In this document: positions 41,518 through 49,921 of the stretch, one piece after another
How the letters are laid out: the number at the start of each line of letters is the position of its first letter
How positions within the stretch are numbered: the first letter of the stretch is position 1
DNA from: Nocardiopsis_B mangrovi
Lineage (GTDB): Bacteria; Actinomycetota; Actinomycetes; Streptosporangiales; Streptosporangiaceae
NCBI RefSeq assembly: GCF_042653925.1
Contig: NZ_JBHSFQ010000033.1
Span: 9,194-73,193, forward strand
Direction of reading: 5' to 3'
Length of the DNA: 64,000 nucleotides
Made by a program: the position numbers and the translations under genes
Notes under the pieces: model-generated
The model's database searches: none
What the model was told of the DNA's origin: nothing
Seen by the model: only the letters and a program-made list of their open reading frames with translations

Positions 41518-42198
41518 ATGACCAAGAACCTCGCCATATCCATGGCCCTCGTCATCGCCGCCGTTGTCGGCATCGCCGTCCTCGCCTACTCCGTCGACAA
41601 CCGGAACGCCCCCGCCGCCGGCGGCGGCGCGGACCCGACCGCCTCGTCCTCGACCGCACCCGAGGAGCTGCTCGTCCGGGAGAACAGCCACTACCTCAGC
41701 CGCGCCGACGACTCCCAGGTCACCGTGGTGGAGTTCCTCGACTTCGAATGCGAGGCGTGCCGCGCCCAATTCCCGATCATGGAGCGGCTCCGCGAGGAGT
41801 ACGACGGCCGGATCAACCTGGTGATCCGCTACTTCCCGCTGCCGGGCCACACCAACTCCGAGCCCGCCGCACTCGCCGTGGAGGCGGCGGCCGAGCAGGA
41901 CGCCCTGGAAGAGATGTACATCAAGATGTACGAGACCCAGGAGGAATGGGGCGAATCCCAGGACTCCCGGGTCGACGTCTTCGAGGGCTTCGCCGAGGAG
42001 CTCGGCCTCGACATGGACCGATTCCGCGCCACCGTCGCCGACCCGGCGACCCTGGACCGGGTGCGCGCCGACTTCGACGACGGCCGGCAGCTGGGCGTCC
42101 AGGGCACGCCCACGATCTACGTCAACGGGCGCCAGACCGAGTCCATGCCCACCTATGAGGCGCTCTCGCAGGCGATCGACGCGGAGCTGGAGCCGTGA
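41518..42198 (+). CDS. DsbA-like thiol:disulfide oxidoreductase, membrane-anchored
   Basis: Protein of 226 residues: N-terminal membrane anchor (about 5-24), linker rich in Ala/Ser/Thr, then thioredoxin-like fold with catalytic CEAC at 78-81 in EFLDFECEACRAQFP. The cis-Pro loop is VQGTPTIYVNGR. Such extracellular DsbA proteins form disulfides in actinobacterial secreted proteins and are reoxidised by VKOR. The adjacent VKOR gene overlaps its stop by 4 bp but is internally deleted, so reoxidation must depend on another VKOR. Confidence 0.87.
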   Translation: MTKNLAISMALVIAAVVGIAVLAYSVDNRNAPAAGGGADPTASSSTAPEELLVRENSHYLSRADDSQVTVVEFLDFECEACRAQFPIMERLREEYDGRINLVIRYFPLPGHTNSEPAALAVEAAAEQDALEEMYIKMYETQEEWGESQDSRVDVFEGFAEELGLDMDRFRATVADPATLDRVRADFDDGRQLGVQGTPTIYVNGRQTESMPTYEALSQAIDAELEP

Positions 42199-42569
42199 GC
42201 GGAGCCCGCGTCGCGGAGCAGGCGGGCGGCACCGCTCCCGGTGCCGGCGTCCCCGTCATCGGCCGGGCGCTGCCCTGGGTCCTGACCCTCGGCGGCGCCA
42301 TCGGCCTCGCCGCCGCCGCGGCCCTCCTCGTGGAGAAGATCCGCGTCCTCCAGGACCCCGGGCACGTGCCCTCGTGCAGCATCAACCCGGTACTGTCGTG
42401 CGGCACCTTGCACAACCTGCGGACGCGCGCCCTGCCGGCCGCAGCCGGCGTGCACCCGCTGCTGAACGCGCTCGCGCGCAACCACACCGTCGTGCCGACC
42501 GTGTGGGCGCTGGCGATCGCGGCCGCCATCACCCAGGCGTTCTGGACCTACTGGTCCACGCTGCTCTGA
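42195..42569 (+). pseudogene. VKOR family protein with internal deletion
   Basis: 124 residues against about 200 for intact VKOR proteins. The first 70 match (RALPWVLTLGGAIGL, LLVEKIRVLQDPG, SCSINPVLSCG with the loop Cys at 61 and 69), then GTLHNLRTRALP jumps straight to the last helix (HTVVPTVWALAIAAAITQAFW). Missing are the middle helices and the CPYC redox centre. The fusion is in frame, so a protein could be made but not act as a quinone reductase. Coupled to the DsbA-like gene by a GTGA overlap. Confidence 0.72.
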
Positions 42570-42621
42570 ACACGCAGGCCCACCTGCGACGACGCGCCGC
42601 ACCAGAGTCCCGCCGCCGAAC

Positions 42622-42657
42622 ACGCGGGGGCGGAGCCGCACGGCCCCGCCCCCGCGT
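42622..42657. terminator. bidirectional terminator
   Basis: Perfect 12-bp stem (acgcgggggcgg / ccgcccccgcgt) with a 12-nt loop, between the VKOR relic and the convergent symporter. Confidence 0.75.
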
Positions 42658-42673
42658 CGTCTCCCTTGCCGGG

Positions 42674-44131
42674 TCAGACCCGGTCGACGGCCTCCGTCGG
42701 GGCTTCGGCACGGGGCTCCCAGCACTCCACGCCGTCGGCCGTGGGCAGCCGGTCGCGGGTGAAGACGGGGTCGGCGCCCTGCCGCTTCTGCTCCACGTAG
42801 TCCTTCAACAGCAGGAAGGCGATACCCCCGAGCGGGGCGATGGCGGCGAAGTTGATCAGCGCCATGACGCCCATGAGCACGTCGGCCAGCGTCCACACCA
42901 GGGTCAGCGGCGCGATGGCACCGAGCATCACCATGGCCAGCACCGCGACCCGGTAGCCGGTCATCATGGCGGGCTTGGCCGACAGGAACGCCAGGTTGGA
43001 CTCGCCGTAGTAGTAGTTGCCCAGCACGGAGGTGAAGGCCAGCAGGAACAGGATGACGGTGAGCGCGTGGATCGCCCAGCCGCCCAGGTTGGCCTCAAGG
43101 GCGTTCTGGGTCATGGACGGACCCTGGTTCTCACCGTAGGTGGGGTCCGACAGCAGCACGATGAACGCGGTGGTGGAGCAGACGATCAGGGTGTCGAAGT
43201 AGACGCCCAGGGTCTGCACCAGGCCCTGCTTGACGGGGTGGCTCACCGCCGCGGTGGCACCGGCGTTGGGCGCCGACCCCAGGCCGGCCTCGTTGGAGAA
43301 CATCCCGCGCCGCATGCCCTGGAGGATCGCGGTGCCCACGCCGCCCGAGACGATCTCGCGCAGGCCGAAGGCGCTGGCGAAGATGTCGGAGATGACCCCG
43401 GGGAGGCGTTCGATGTTCATCACCACGACGACCAGGCCGATGAGGATGTAGAGGCCGGCCATGATCGGCACCAGGGCCTCGGACACGTGCGCGATGCGCC
43501 GCACACCGCCGAAGATCACCAGGGCGGTCACGATGACCAGGCCGATGCCGATCCCCCAGTAGAGCCCTTGGCCGCCGTCGACCCCGAAAGCGGTCGCCGA
43601 GCCCACGAAGGCGTCGGCGATGCTGTTGGCCTGCACGGAGTTGAAGGCGAGTCCGAACGTCATGGTGATGACGACGGCGAAGAGGACGCCCATCCACGGC
43701 CGGCGCAGGCCGTAGCGCATGTAGTACGCGGGGCCGCCGCGGTAGCCGGTGGAGGTGCGGACCTTGTAGAGCTGGGCCAGCGTCGACTCGACGAACGCGG
43801 CGGCTCCGGTCACCAGGGCCATGGCCCACATCCAGAACACGGCGCCGGGTCCGCCGAGGGCGATGGCGGTGGCCACGCCCACGATGTTGCCGGTACCCAC
43901 CCGGGCGGCGGCGGAGATGGCGAACGCCTGGAGGGAGGAGATCGCCTTCTTTCCGTCGGCCGCCACCTCCGGCTCGCCCTTGAGCACCCGGAGCATCTCC
44001 GGGAACAGCCTGATCTGGACCGCTTTCGAGCGGATCGTGAAATAGACGGCGATAATGACCAGCAGTGGAATGACGAGATAAGCCCACAACAAATCGTTCA
44101 CGGCGATAAGGCCGTTGTTCAGTGCGTCCAC
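42674..44131 (-). CDS. alanine/glycine:cation symporter (AGCS family)
   Basis: Transporter of 485 residues, about 11 helices. Family signatures: AARVGTGNIVGVATAIALGGPG, SNEAGLGSAPNAGATAA, and FLLAFTSVLGNYYYGE. It imports alanine or glycine with Na+ or H+. GTG at 44131 is preceded by AAGGAGC. The upstream 100 nt contains elements partly resembling a glycine riboswitch. Confidence 0.88.
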   Translation of the reverse strand: MDALNNGLIAVNDLLWAYLVIPLLVIIAVYFTIRSKAVQIRLFPEMLRVLKGEPEVAADGKKAISSLQAFAISAAARVGTGNIVGVATAIALGGPGAVFWMWAMALVTGAAAFVESTLAQLYKVRTSTGYRGGPAYYMRYGLRRPWMGVLFAVVITMTFGLAFNSVQANSIADAFVGSATAFGVDGGQGLYWGIGIGLVIVTALVIFGGVRRIAHVSEALVPIMAGLYILIGLVVVVMNIERLPGVISDIFASAFGLREIVSGGVGTAILQGMRRGMFSNEAGLGSAPNAGATAAVSHPVKQGLVQTLGVYFDTLIVCSTTAFIVLLSDPTYGENQGPSMTQNALEANLGGWAIHALTVILFLLAFTSVLGNYYYGESNLAFLSAKPAMMTGYRVAVLAMVMLGAIAPLTLVWTLADVLMGVMALINFAAIAPLGGIAFLLLKDYVEQKRQGADPVFTRDRLPTADGVECWEPRAEAPTEAVDRV

Positions 44132-44149
44132 TCGGGGGAAGCTCCTTCG

Positions 44150-44250
44150 GTGATCGCGCGGCCGCCCCCTGAGAGCGCCGCGGCGCGGTGGTGGTGTCCG
44201 TCCCTTCCGGTTCGCGGTCGGTCACGCCGCGGGCGCTCCTTGTGCCGGCG
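44150..44250 (-). promoter_or_regulatory. possible degenerate glycine riboswitch upstream of AGCS gene
   Basis: On the minus strand GGAGCGCC (about 44240-44233) can pair with GGCGCTCT, part of GGCGCTCTCAGG (44179-44168) containing the glycine-riboswitch consensus CUCUCAGG, with an internal CCGGAAGG segment where the consensus has CCGAAGG. Order and P1 pairing fit one aptamer, but the conserved GCAA and ACAAAGGAC parts are not clear. AGCS genes carry glycine riboswitches in other bacteria. The rest of 44132-44461 has no supported gene. Confidence 0.25.
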
Positions 44251-44461
44251 CCCGGGCATGCGGAATCGGTCGCCATCGTCCAGGGCCGGTGGCGACCGAC
44301 ACGTCAAGCGGCCCGACCTTAACACCGGATGAGGTGAAATAGGACACGTCGGTATAACGTGCGTATTGAGTGCCGGGAACACGGCCTCTTTTCCTTCGCG
44401 ACCGGCGGCCCCCGGACCGCGCCGGCCGGTCGGGCGCGACCGGGATCCGGTGCTCGGCCCC

Positions 44462-45553
44462 TCATCCGTCCGCGGTGCTCCGGGCGGGGCGGACGTCGCG
44501 GCGGACGACGTATACGGCGGCCGCCACCACGAGCAGCAGCAGGACCAGGCCCGCCCAGACCATGCCCTCGCCCACCGCCATCTCGCCGGCCTCCGCCCCC
44601 GGAGTCCGGCCGCCGTCGCGGCCGGTGAAAGTGACACCGAGCAGCACCACGACGCCGATGGCGACGGCGATCCGGCCGCCCAGCCGGGCCGCGGCGGGCA
44701 GCGGCCGGGGACGGGTCGCCGGGTCGCGCAGCCGCAGGCGCTCGCTCGGCCGCGCGGGGGCCAGCAGCCGGGCGAGCAACAGCGCCGCGACGGGCACCTG
44801 GAGCGCCCACACGATGGTGCGGAACCAGCCGTCGAACCAGACGTTGGTGCCGTACAGCAGGGTGTGCCAGACGCTCAGCACGTAGACGACCAGGATGAAC
44901 CGGTGCAGGACCCGCCACAGCCGCGCCCCGGTCCGCGCCCGGAAGTAGTAGGCGAGACCGAGCGGGATCGCCAGGTAGAACGCGATCAGCCCGAGCAGGA
45001 TCGCCACCTGGCCGGTCCCGGTGGCGTACCCGCCGGGGACGAAGACGTCGACGAACGCCGAGACCAGCAGGTCGGCGCGGCCGAGCCCCTCCTCGTTCTG
45101 CCGGACCAGCTCGGCGAAGAACATGAACGCGTGGGCGAACATCAGGCCGATCGTGGTCAGGCTGGTCGTGCGGTGCCAGCGTTCGATGCGGGCGTGGCCG
45201 ACCGGCATCCGGCTCCACCGGCTACTGGAGCGGAGCAGTCCGAACAGGGTGGTGATCCACGCCCACAGCATCGCCGACCAGCCGAATGCCTGGCACAGCC
45301 AGTACATCCAGTACTCGTCCGCGTCGGCGAGGAAGGGCATCACGTCCAGGGTCATCGACGTCCCGGCGTCGACGCGGACGTAGAGCACGGCGTAGATCAC
45401 CGCGGTGACGACGAGCGCCGCGGTCGCATCGGGCACCGCGGACCGGAGGTCGGCTTTCAGCCCCGCCCAGTCCGTCCGGGGTCGGGGGCGGTTCCGGGCA
45501 GCGGACTGAGGGGTGCGCTGGGGGGTGGGGGTGGTCTCGGGGGATTGGTCCAT
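44462..45553 (-). CDS. ferric-reductase-like transmembrane cytochrome protein
   Basis: Membrane protein of 363 residues with about eight helices. Ferric_reduct-type core: a first His in MPVGHARIERWHRTTSLTTIG, a second in MFAHAFMFFAEL, then VLHRFILVVYVLSVWHTLL with paired His, consistent with bis-His haem ligation in helices 3 and 5. No flavin/NADPH domain is present, so it needs a partner. It is 200 bp downstream of the Dyp-peroxidase operon in the same direction, with a dyad near its promoter. It may pass electrons for copper or iron reduction. Confidence 0.75.
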   Translation of the reverse strand: MDQSPETTPTPQRTPQSAARNRPRPRTDWAGLKADLRSAVPDATAALVVTAVIYAVLYVRVDAGTSMTLDVMPFLADADEYWMYWLCQAFGWSAMLWAWITTLFGLLRSSSRWSRMPVGHARIERWHRTTSLTTIGLMFAHAFMFFAELVRQNEEGLGRADLLVSAFVDVFVPGGYATGTGQVAILLGLIAFYLAIPLGLAYYFRARTGARLWRVLHRFILVVYVLSVWHTLLYGTNVWFDGWFRTIVWALQVPVAALLLARLLAPARPSERLRLRDPATRPRPLPAAARLGGRIAVAIGVVVLLGVTFTGRDGGRTPGAEAGEMAVGEGMVWAGLVLLLLVVAAAVYVVRRDVRPARSTADG

Positions 45554-45610
45554 GAGGGCGTTCCGCTTCCTGTGCATTTATCGCTATAAAGCACTAAAAG
45601 ACCAGAATTT

Positions 45611-45628
45611 GAATACCCGCCCGTATTC
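45611..45628. promoter_or_regulatory. dyad upstream of ferric-reductase-like gene
   Basis: Inverted repeat gaatac-N6-gtattc within an A/T-richer promoter (45560-45625), about 60-75 bp from the ferric-reductase-like start. Candidate operator; regulator unknown. Confidence 0.45.
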
Positions 45629-45756
45629 GGCCGCAACCCACCGCGCACGGAGACCGTCGCGCGGTGATGGGGCTTCGCGGGCAGGGCGTGTCCTCGTCGG
45701 CACGATCGGCCGTGGCACCGCTTCGGCGGTCACGGCCTTCGCCGGTCGGGAAATGG

Positions 45757-47013
45757 TCAGCCGTCGAACAGCGTCTCGCCGATGAACCCGCCCTCGGCGC
45801 AGCCGGGCGGGATCGCGAACACGGCCGACCCGATGGGGCTGATCCACTCGTTGAGCAGATCGAGCTCGTCGAGGCGCCGTTGGATCGGTACGAACTGCCG
45901 GTCGACGTCGGCCTGGTAGGACACGAAGACCAGCCCGGCGTCCTGGTCCTCGGCGCCGGTGGCCGCGAGGTCGTAGTTGTAGGCGCGGCGGAAGATCCGC
46001 TCGGCCGGGTCCTCGGAACGGGCGCGGCGGATATGGGCGTACTCGGCGATCCGGGGGAAGCCGAGCGGGGTGAGCGCGGCGAAGTCGGGTTCATCGTGCT
46101 CGTCGTCTCCCGTCAGGGGCGCGCCGTCGGACAGCCGGCGGCCCACCGAGTCCTCGCGTCCGGGCCGGTCCAGCCGGTCCCATGTGTCCAGGTCCATGGC
46201 GATCCTGCGGACCACCGCTCCCGTGCCCCCGCGCAGCCAGTCCGGGGCGTCGCTCCCGTTCCACACCAGCCGGTCGAAGTCCTCGGTGCCGGGCTCGGGG
46301 TTGACGGTCCCGTCGACCTGCCCCATGAGGTTGCGCATGGTCGTCCCGCCCGCCTCGGACCCGTAGGCGCGGCGGAACCCGTCCTGGACCCAGCGGACGG
46401 CTCCGAAGGCGCGGACGTCCTTGGCCAGCATCCGCGCCGCGTGTGCGACGGTCAGCGGGTCGTCCGCGCAGATCTGGAGCAGGAGGTCACCGCCACTCCA
46501 CTCCTCCCGCAACCGGTCGGTGGCGAACTCCGGCAGCGGTCGCAGCCACGCGGGCACGGCCGCAGGGGAGGCGCGCTCGACCAGGCCGGGACCGAATCCG
46601 AAGGTGACCGTCAACCGCGCGGGTACCACGGCGAGCTCGGGTTCGGAGTCGGCCAGCGCGGCCCGCCCCTGGGTGAGTTTCGCGGCGTCATCGCTGAGCA
46701 GCCCGAGCAGTCGGCGGGCCGCCTCCGCGTCGGCGTCGTCGTCGAGGTCGACCGCGACGAACTTCGCGTGGGCCTGAGGGGGCGTCTCGATCCCCGCCTG
46801 GCGGGCCCCGTGGAAGGGGACGGTCTCCTCTCCGTTGAGCCGGACGCCCCCGGCGGGGTCCGCCGGCGCGGTGAAGCGTCCGCTGATGAGCGCGTCGGCC
46901 CCCACCAGGGCCGCCGCACCGGCTCCGGCGGCGGCACCGCCGAGGAGGAGCCGCCGCGTCAGCGGCGCCCGTTGCGGCGGCGGGGATCCGGTCGCGCGCT
47001 CGGGCGCCATCAT
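45757..47013 (-). CDS. Dyp-type peroxidase, Tat-exported
   Basis: Haem peroxidase of 418 residues. N-terminal twin-arginine signal (TRRLLLGGAAAGAGAAALVG). The Dyp signature GxxDG appears as GQVDGT with catalytic Asp, and the proximal His lies in AEYAHIRRA. The two-domain ferredoxin-like layout and length match A-class exported Dyps such as DtpA of Streptomyces lividans. Starts in an overlap with the copper-chaperone stop. With CopC and PCuAC upstream, it fits a copper-delivery/peroxidase operon. Confidence 0.9.
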   Translation of the reverse strand: MMAPERATGSPPPQRAPLTRRLLLGGAAAGAGAAALVGADALISGRFTAPADPAGGVRLNGEETVPFHGARQAGIETPPQAHAKFVAVDLDDDADAEAARRLLGLLSDDAAKLTQGRAALADSEPELAVVPARLTVTFGFGPGLVERASPAAVPAWLRPLPEFATDRLREEWSGGDLLLQICADDPLTVAHAARMLAKDVRAFGAVRWVQDGFRRAYGSEAGGTTMRNLMGQVDGTVNPEPGTEDFDRLVWNGSDAPDWLRGGTGAVVRRIAMDLDTWDRLDRPGREDSVGRRLSDGAPLTGDDEHDEPDFAALTPLGFPRIAEYAHIRRARSEDPAERIFRRAYNYDLAATGAEDQDAGLVFVSYQADVDRQFVPIQRRLDELDLLNEWISPIGSAVFAIPPGCAEGGFIGETLFDG

Positions 47014-47573
47014 CCACCCGCCGTGTCGTGTCCGGAGCCGCCGTCGTAGTTCTCGTTGGCGCCCTCGTAGTCCTTCACCGGGGCGGTGAACTCCGCCGCG
47101 GAGCCGTCGGCGAACTCCAGCTCGATGCCGACCTCGCCGCCGGGGTCGAGGTCCCGGCCGAGGTCCATCAGCATGATGTGATCGGCTCCGGGCTCCAGGA
47201 CGTGGGTGCCGCCGGAGGGGATGGCGAAGCCGCCGTCCTTCTCCCGCATGACACTGTTGCCGTCGTCGCCGGTGACGACTTCGTGCAGCTCCACCATTCC
47301 CGCCACCGACGACGAGGCGGCGACGACGGTGACCTCCCCGCCCGACGTGTTGCCCAGTGCGCCGAAGGCCCCGGTCATCCCCTCGTCCTGGGACACCGCC
47401 TTGATCCAGGCGTCCTCGATCTCGAAGGAGTCGGCCTGCGTCCCGCCGGCCGCGGGCTCGCCGGTCGCGCCGTCCTGTTCGCCCGGATCCTGTCCCGCGC
47501 AGCCGGTGACCGCCAGGCAGGCGGCGACGGCCAGGGCGGCCGGTGCGGTGAATGCGTGCTTCGTCTCGTTCAT
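47010..47573 (-). CDS. PCuAC-type periplasmic copper chaperone lipoprotein
   Basis: Lipoprotein of 187 residues (lipobox VTGC, Cys about 25). The domain contains the copper-binding pattern H-Xn-M ... H-X-M: ELHEVVTGDDGNSVM and DHIMLMDLG. PCuAC proteins hand Cu(I) to membrane or secreted enzymes. ATG at 47573 is preferred because the signal peptide starts there; an upstream ATG at 47654 overlaps the CopC stop and would add 27 Pro-rich residues. Encoded between CopC and the Dyp peroxidase in an overlapping operon. Confidence 0.87.
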   Translation of the reverse strand: MNETKHAFTAPAALAVAACLAVTGCAGQDPGEQDGATGEPAAGGTQADSFEIEDAWIKAVSQDEGMTGAFGALGNTSGGEVTVVAASSSVAGMVELHEVVTGDDGNSVMREKDGGFAIPSGGTHVLEPGADHIMLMDLGRDLDPGGEVGIELEFADGSAAEFTAPVKDYEGANENYDGGSGHDTAGG

Positions 47574-47650
47574 GGGATCCGTCTTCTCGGTTCTCTCGGG
47601 TGGTGTCGACAAGGGCGAAGGGGGCCGCGCGGGGCCGGATCGGGAAGGCG

Positions 47651-48286
47651 TCATGGCGGCGGGGGCTTCGGCCGGGAGCGCCGGGCGGTGAGGGCGGTGG
47701 CGATCAGGTACACGGCGAGCCCCGCCCCCGCTCCGGCCGAAGCCGGCAGCAGTGTGCGGGGGACGCCCGGGGTCCCGTCCGGTACCGGGGGGCGCGCCGC
47801 GACGGCGGGCTCGGAGGCGTCGTCGGCCGGCTCCGCGGATGCCGGTGCGAGGGCGGGCGGGACGGCCGCCGCGTCGCCTGCGGTGAAGGTGAAGCTCCCG
47901 CTGATGGGGTGGCCGTCGCTGGAGACCACCCGCCAGCGGACCGCGTACCCGCCGTCCGGCAGATCCTCAGGGAGCCGCCGGGCCACCTCCGGCCCGTCGA
48001 TGGCGACGGCGCCGTCGGCCACCTGCCGGGAGTCACCGTCCAGAACGGCGACCGCCGCGCCGATGTCCAGGACACTGCCGCTGAACGTCAGCACGATCTC
48101 GGACGGAGCCGTGTCGAGATCGGTGCCGTCCTCCGGCGTCGACGACAGCAACCGGTCGTGTGCCCACGCGGGTGTCCCTGCCGCGAGCACGCCCGCGGCG
48201 GCACACACGGCCACCGCGAGGGCACCCGCGCCGAACCTCGTGAACGTCCGCGTGCCGCCCGCCCGATGTCGATCCGCCGTCCGCAC
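47651..48286 (-). CDS. CopC-domain copper-resistance protein, membrane-anchored
   Basis: Protein of 211 residues. Sec signal to about residue 42 so that mature protein begins near AHDRLL, placing the His close to the N-terminus as in CopC copper sites. The beta-barrel core is STPEDGTDLDTAPSEIVLTF ... VRWRVVSSDGHPISGSF, with the conserved SSDGHP site. A C-terminal hydrophobic helix anchors it. GTG at 48286 follows GGAGGAG. First gene of the CopC-PCuAC-Dyp operon. Confidence 0.88.
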   Translation of the reverse strand: MRTADRHRAGGTRTFTRFGAGALAVAVCAAAGVLAAGTPAWAHDRLLSSTPEDGTDLDTAPSEIVLTFSGSVLDIGAAVAVLDGDSRQVADGAVAIDGPEVARRLPEDLPDGGYAVRWRVVSSDGHPISGSFTFTAGDAAAVPPALAPASAEPADDASEPAVAARPPVPDGTPGVPRTLLPASAGAGAGLAVYLIATALTARRSRPKPPPP

Positions 48287-48729
48287 GATCGCTCCTCCGT
48301 CCCGCCGGGTCCGATTCCGTCCGCGATGCGGGCCGCACGCGGACGAGGGTCCGGCCGACATGGGGAGTCGGGCTGGAGGGCGGGACGGTTCCCGCGACAT
48401 TTCCGCCGCAGGGTGATTCACGCCACAACCGGGCGCGGCGTCGCCCACCCCGCGGTGGGGACGGCCGATCCGGCGGACGCCGGGTCCCGGGCGTCCAGGA
48501 GGGCCGGCTTCGGGGCTCCGCCCCGCGGGAGCACGCGCGCGGCGCGCGGTGGCGACGGGCTTGCGGCCTCGCGCACGCCGGACGCGGTGGAGGTGGGCGC
48601 GCCCGTTCGGCACAGGGCCCGCGCGGCGACGGAGAGCGCGCCGTCCGCCGGCGCGCGGCAGGCGGTGCCCGGCCGCATGAACGCGATCGATATGTACACG
48701 CGTACGCGTTTGTGCGTACGGTTGTCCCC
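48287..48729. promoter_or_regulatory. intergenic region with 12-bp palindrome (48698-48709)
   Basis: No gene supported in 443 bp. Perfect palindrome acgcgtacgcgt at 48698-48709, flanked by gtacac / gtgcgtac giving wider symmetry, ends 20 bp before the acetyltransferase ATG; TetR-type operators often have this form. The copC promoter lies in the left part. Confidence 0.5.
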
Positions 48730-49314
48730 ATGGTGTCTGATGCCGATGGCCGCTCGATGCGCGACCGGATGCTCGCCGGCGACCTCTACCTCGCCGATGA
48801 TCCGGAACTACTGGAGCACCATCTGCGGGCCCTGGACCTGGTCGACGCGTTCAACGCGACCTCGGCCCGCGATCCGCGGAAGCGGATCCGCCTGCTCACC
48901 GAACTGCTCGGCGCCATCGGCGAGGACACGGTGATCATGCCGCCCTTGCGGGTCGACTACGGAAGCCACATCCGCATCGGGGCCCGATCGTTCGCCAACT
49001 TCGGTCTCATCGCGTTGGACGTCGCGCCGATCACCATCGGCGACGACGTGCAGATGGGGACCAACGTGCAGCTCCTGACGCCGACCCACCCGGTCGATCC
49101 GGAGCCCCGCCGGGCGAAGTGGGAGGCCGCGAAGCCGATCACCATCGGCGACAACGTGTGGCTGGGCAGCGGGGCGATCGTCCTGCCCGGGGTCACCATC
49201 GGGGAGAACACCGTCGTCGGCGCCGGCGCGGTGGTCACCCGCGACCTCCCTGCCGATGTCGTCGCCGCCGGCAACCCGTGCCGGGTGATCCGGACCATCG
49301 AACCCGAGGCGTGA
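48730..49314 (+). CDS. maltose/galactoside O-acetyltransferase-like (left-handed beta-helix)
   Basis: Acetyl-CoA-dependent transferase of 194 residues. N-terminal Mac domain (DRMLAGDLYLADDPELL), then hexapeptide repeats (IGARSFANFG, IGDDVQMGTN, IGDNVWLGSGAIVLPGVTIG, VVGAGAVVTRDLP). Catalytic His lies in LLTPTHPVD. Length is normal for LacA/Maa. No upstream Shine-Dalgarno is strong; ATG 48730. Stand-alone gene; possible control by a TetR-type repressor at the palindrome upstream. Confidence 0.9.
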   Translation: MVSDADGRSMRDRMLAGDLYLADDPELLEHHLRALDLVDAFNATSARDPRKRIRLLTELLGAIGEDTVIMPPLRVDYGSHIRIGARSFANFGLIALDVAPITIGDDVQMGTNVQLLTPTHPVDPEPRRAKWEAAKPITIGDNVWLGSGAIVLPGVTIGENTVVGAGAVVTRDLPADVVAAGNPCRVIRTIEPEA

Positions 49315-49519
49315 TCGTCCCCCTCCCCCGGCTGCCGCCCGCGCCGGGAAGGACGAGCCGTCCACCGCTTCTCACGCTGGACTCCGCCTGCCCCCGCCCC
49401 CGCCCTCCGACCGGAATCCCAGGTCCCCCGCCCGAACGCTCCCTCCGGCCGGCCGCTCCGCCGAACCCCGTCCGCGTCGTGACCGGGAAGCCGTCCCGGG
49501 CGACCATCGCGATGAACGG
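49315..49519. other. intergenic region before P450 remnant
   Basis: No gene or clear site seen. Part of a 607-bp region between the acetyltransferase and the LacI gene that also holds the P450 remnant and a LacI box. Confidence 0.3.
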
Positions 49520-49625
49520 CTTATCCCGCTCAACGCCGGGCACGAGACCACGGCCACCATGATCGGCCTGGGCACCCCCGCCCTGCTGGAGAACCTCTTC
49601 GCGCACCCCGCCGCGGTCGTCGGCC
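49520..49625 (+). pseudogene. cytochrome P450 I-helix remnant
   Basis: The plus strand encodes LIPLNAGHETTATMIGLGT followed by PALLEN, the I-helix signature of bacterial P450s (AGHETT with the acid-alcohol pair). No ExxR, heme-Cys loop or start codon exists nearby, and the frame soon turns to unrelated sequence. It is a relic of about 35 residues from a gene normally 400 residues long. Confidence 0.72.
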
Positions 49626-49890
49626 TCCCGCACCGGCGTCCCGCCACCACGCTCGCCCGACCCGCCTCCCATGGTGCAAGCACGAACCCCGCAGCGGCGC
49701 CCCGGGGTCCGCACGGGGTGCCCTCGGCGGGCTCGGCTCAAGGCCGCGTCCCGTGCTCCGAAGGGCGCGGGCCGCACCCGTGGCGGCGGGCGCGGCCGGC
49801 GGTGCGGCCCCGGCGGCCTCGCTGAGCACGGACGACCCACACACGAAACCGCGTCTTCCCGTCGATCCTTCCGTGATCAAAAAGCCCTAG
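49626..49890. other. intergenic region
   Basis: No gene supported. GC-rich, with the promoter of the LacI-type gene at the right end. Confidence 0.3.
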
Positions 49891-49908
49891 CGTGGAAACG
49901 TTTCCACG
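49891..49908. promoter_or_regulatory. LacI-type operator
   Basis: Perfect 18-bp palindrome cgtggaaacgtttccacg, 13 bp upstream of the LacI-gene TTG start, close to the promoter. Very likely the autoregulatory site of that repressor. Confidence 0.8.
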
Positions 49909-49921
49909 CAAAGGGGGACGA

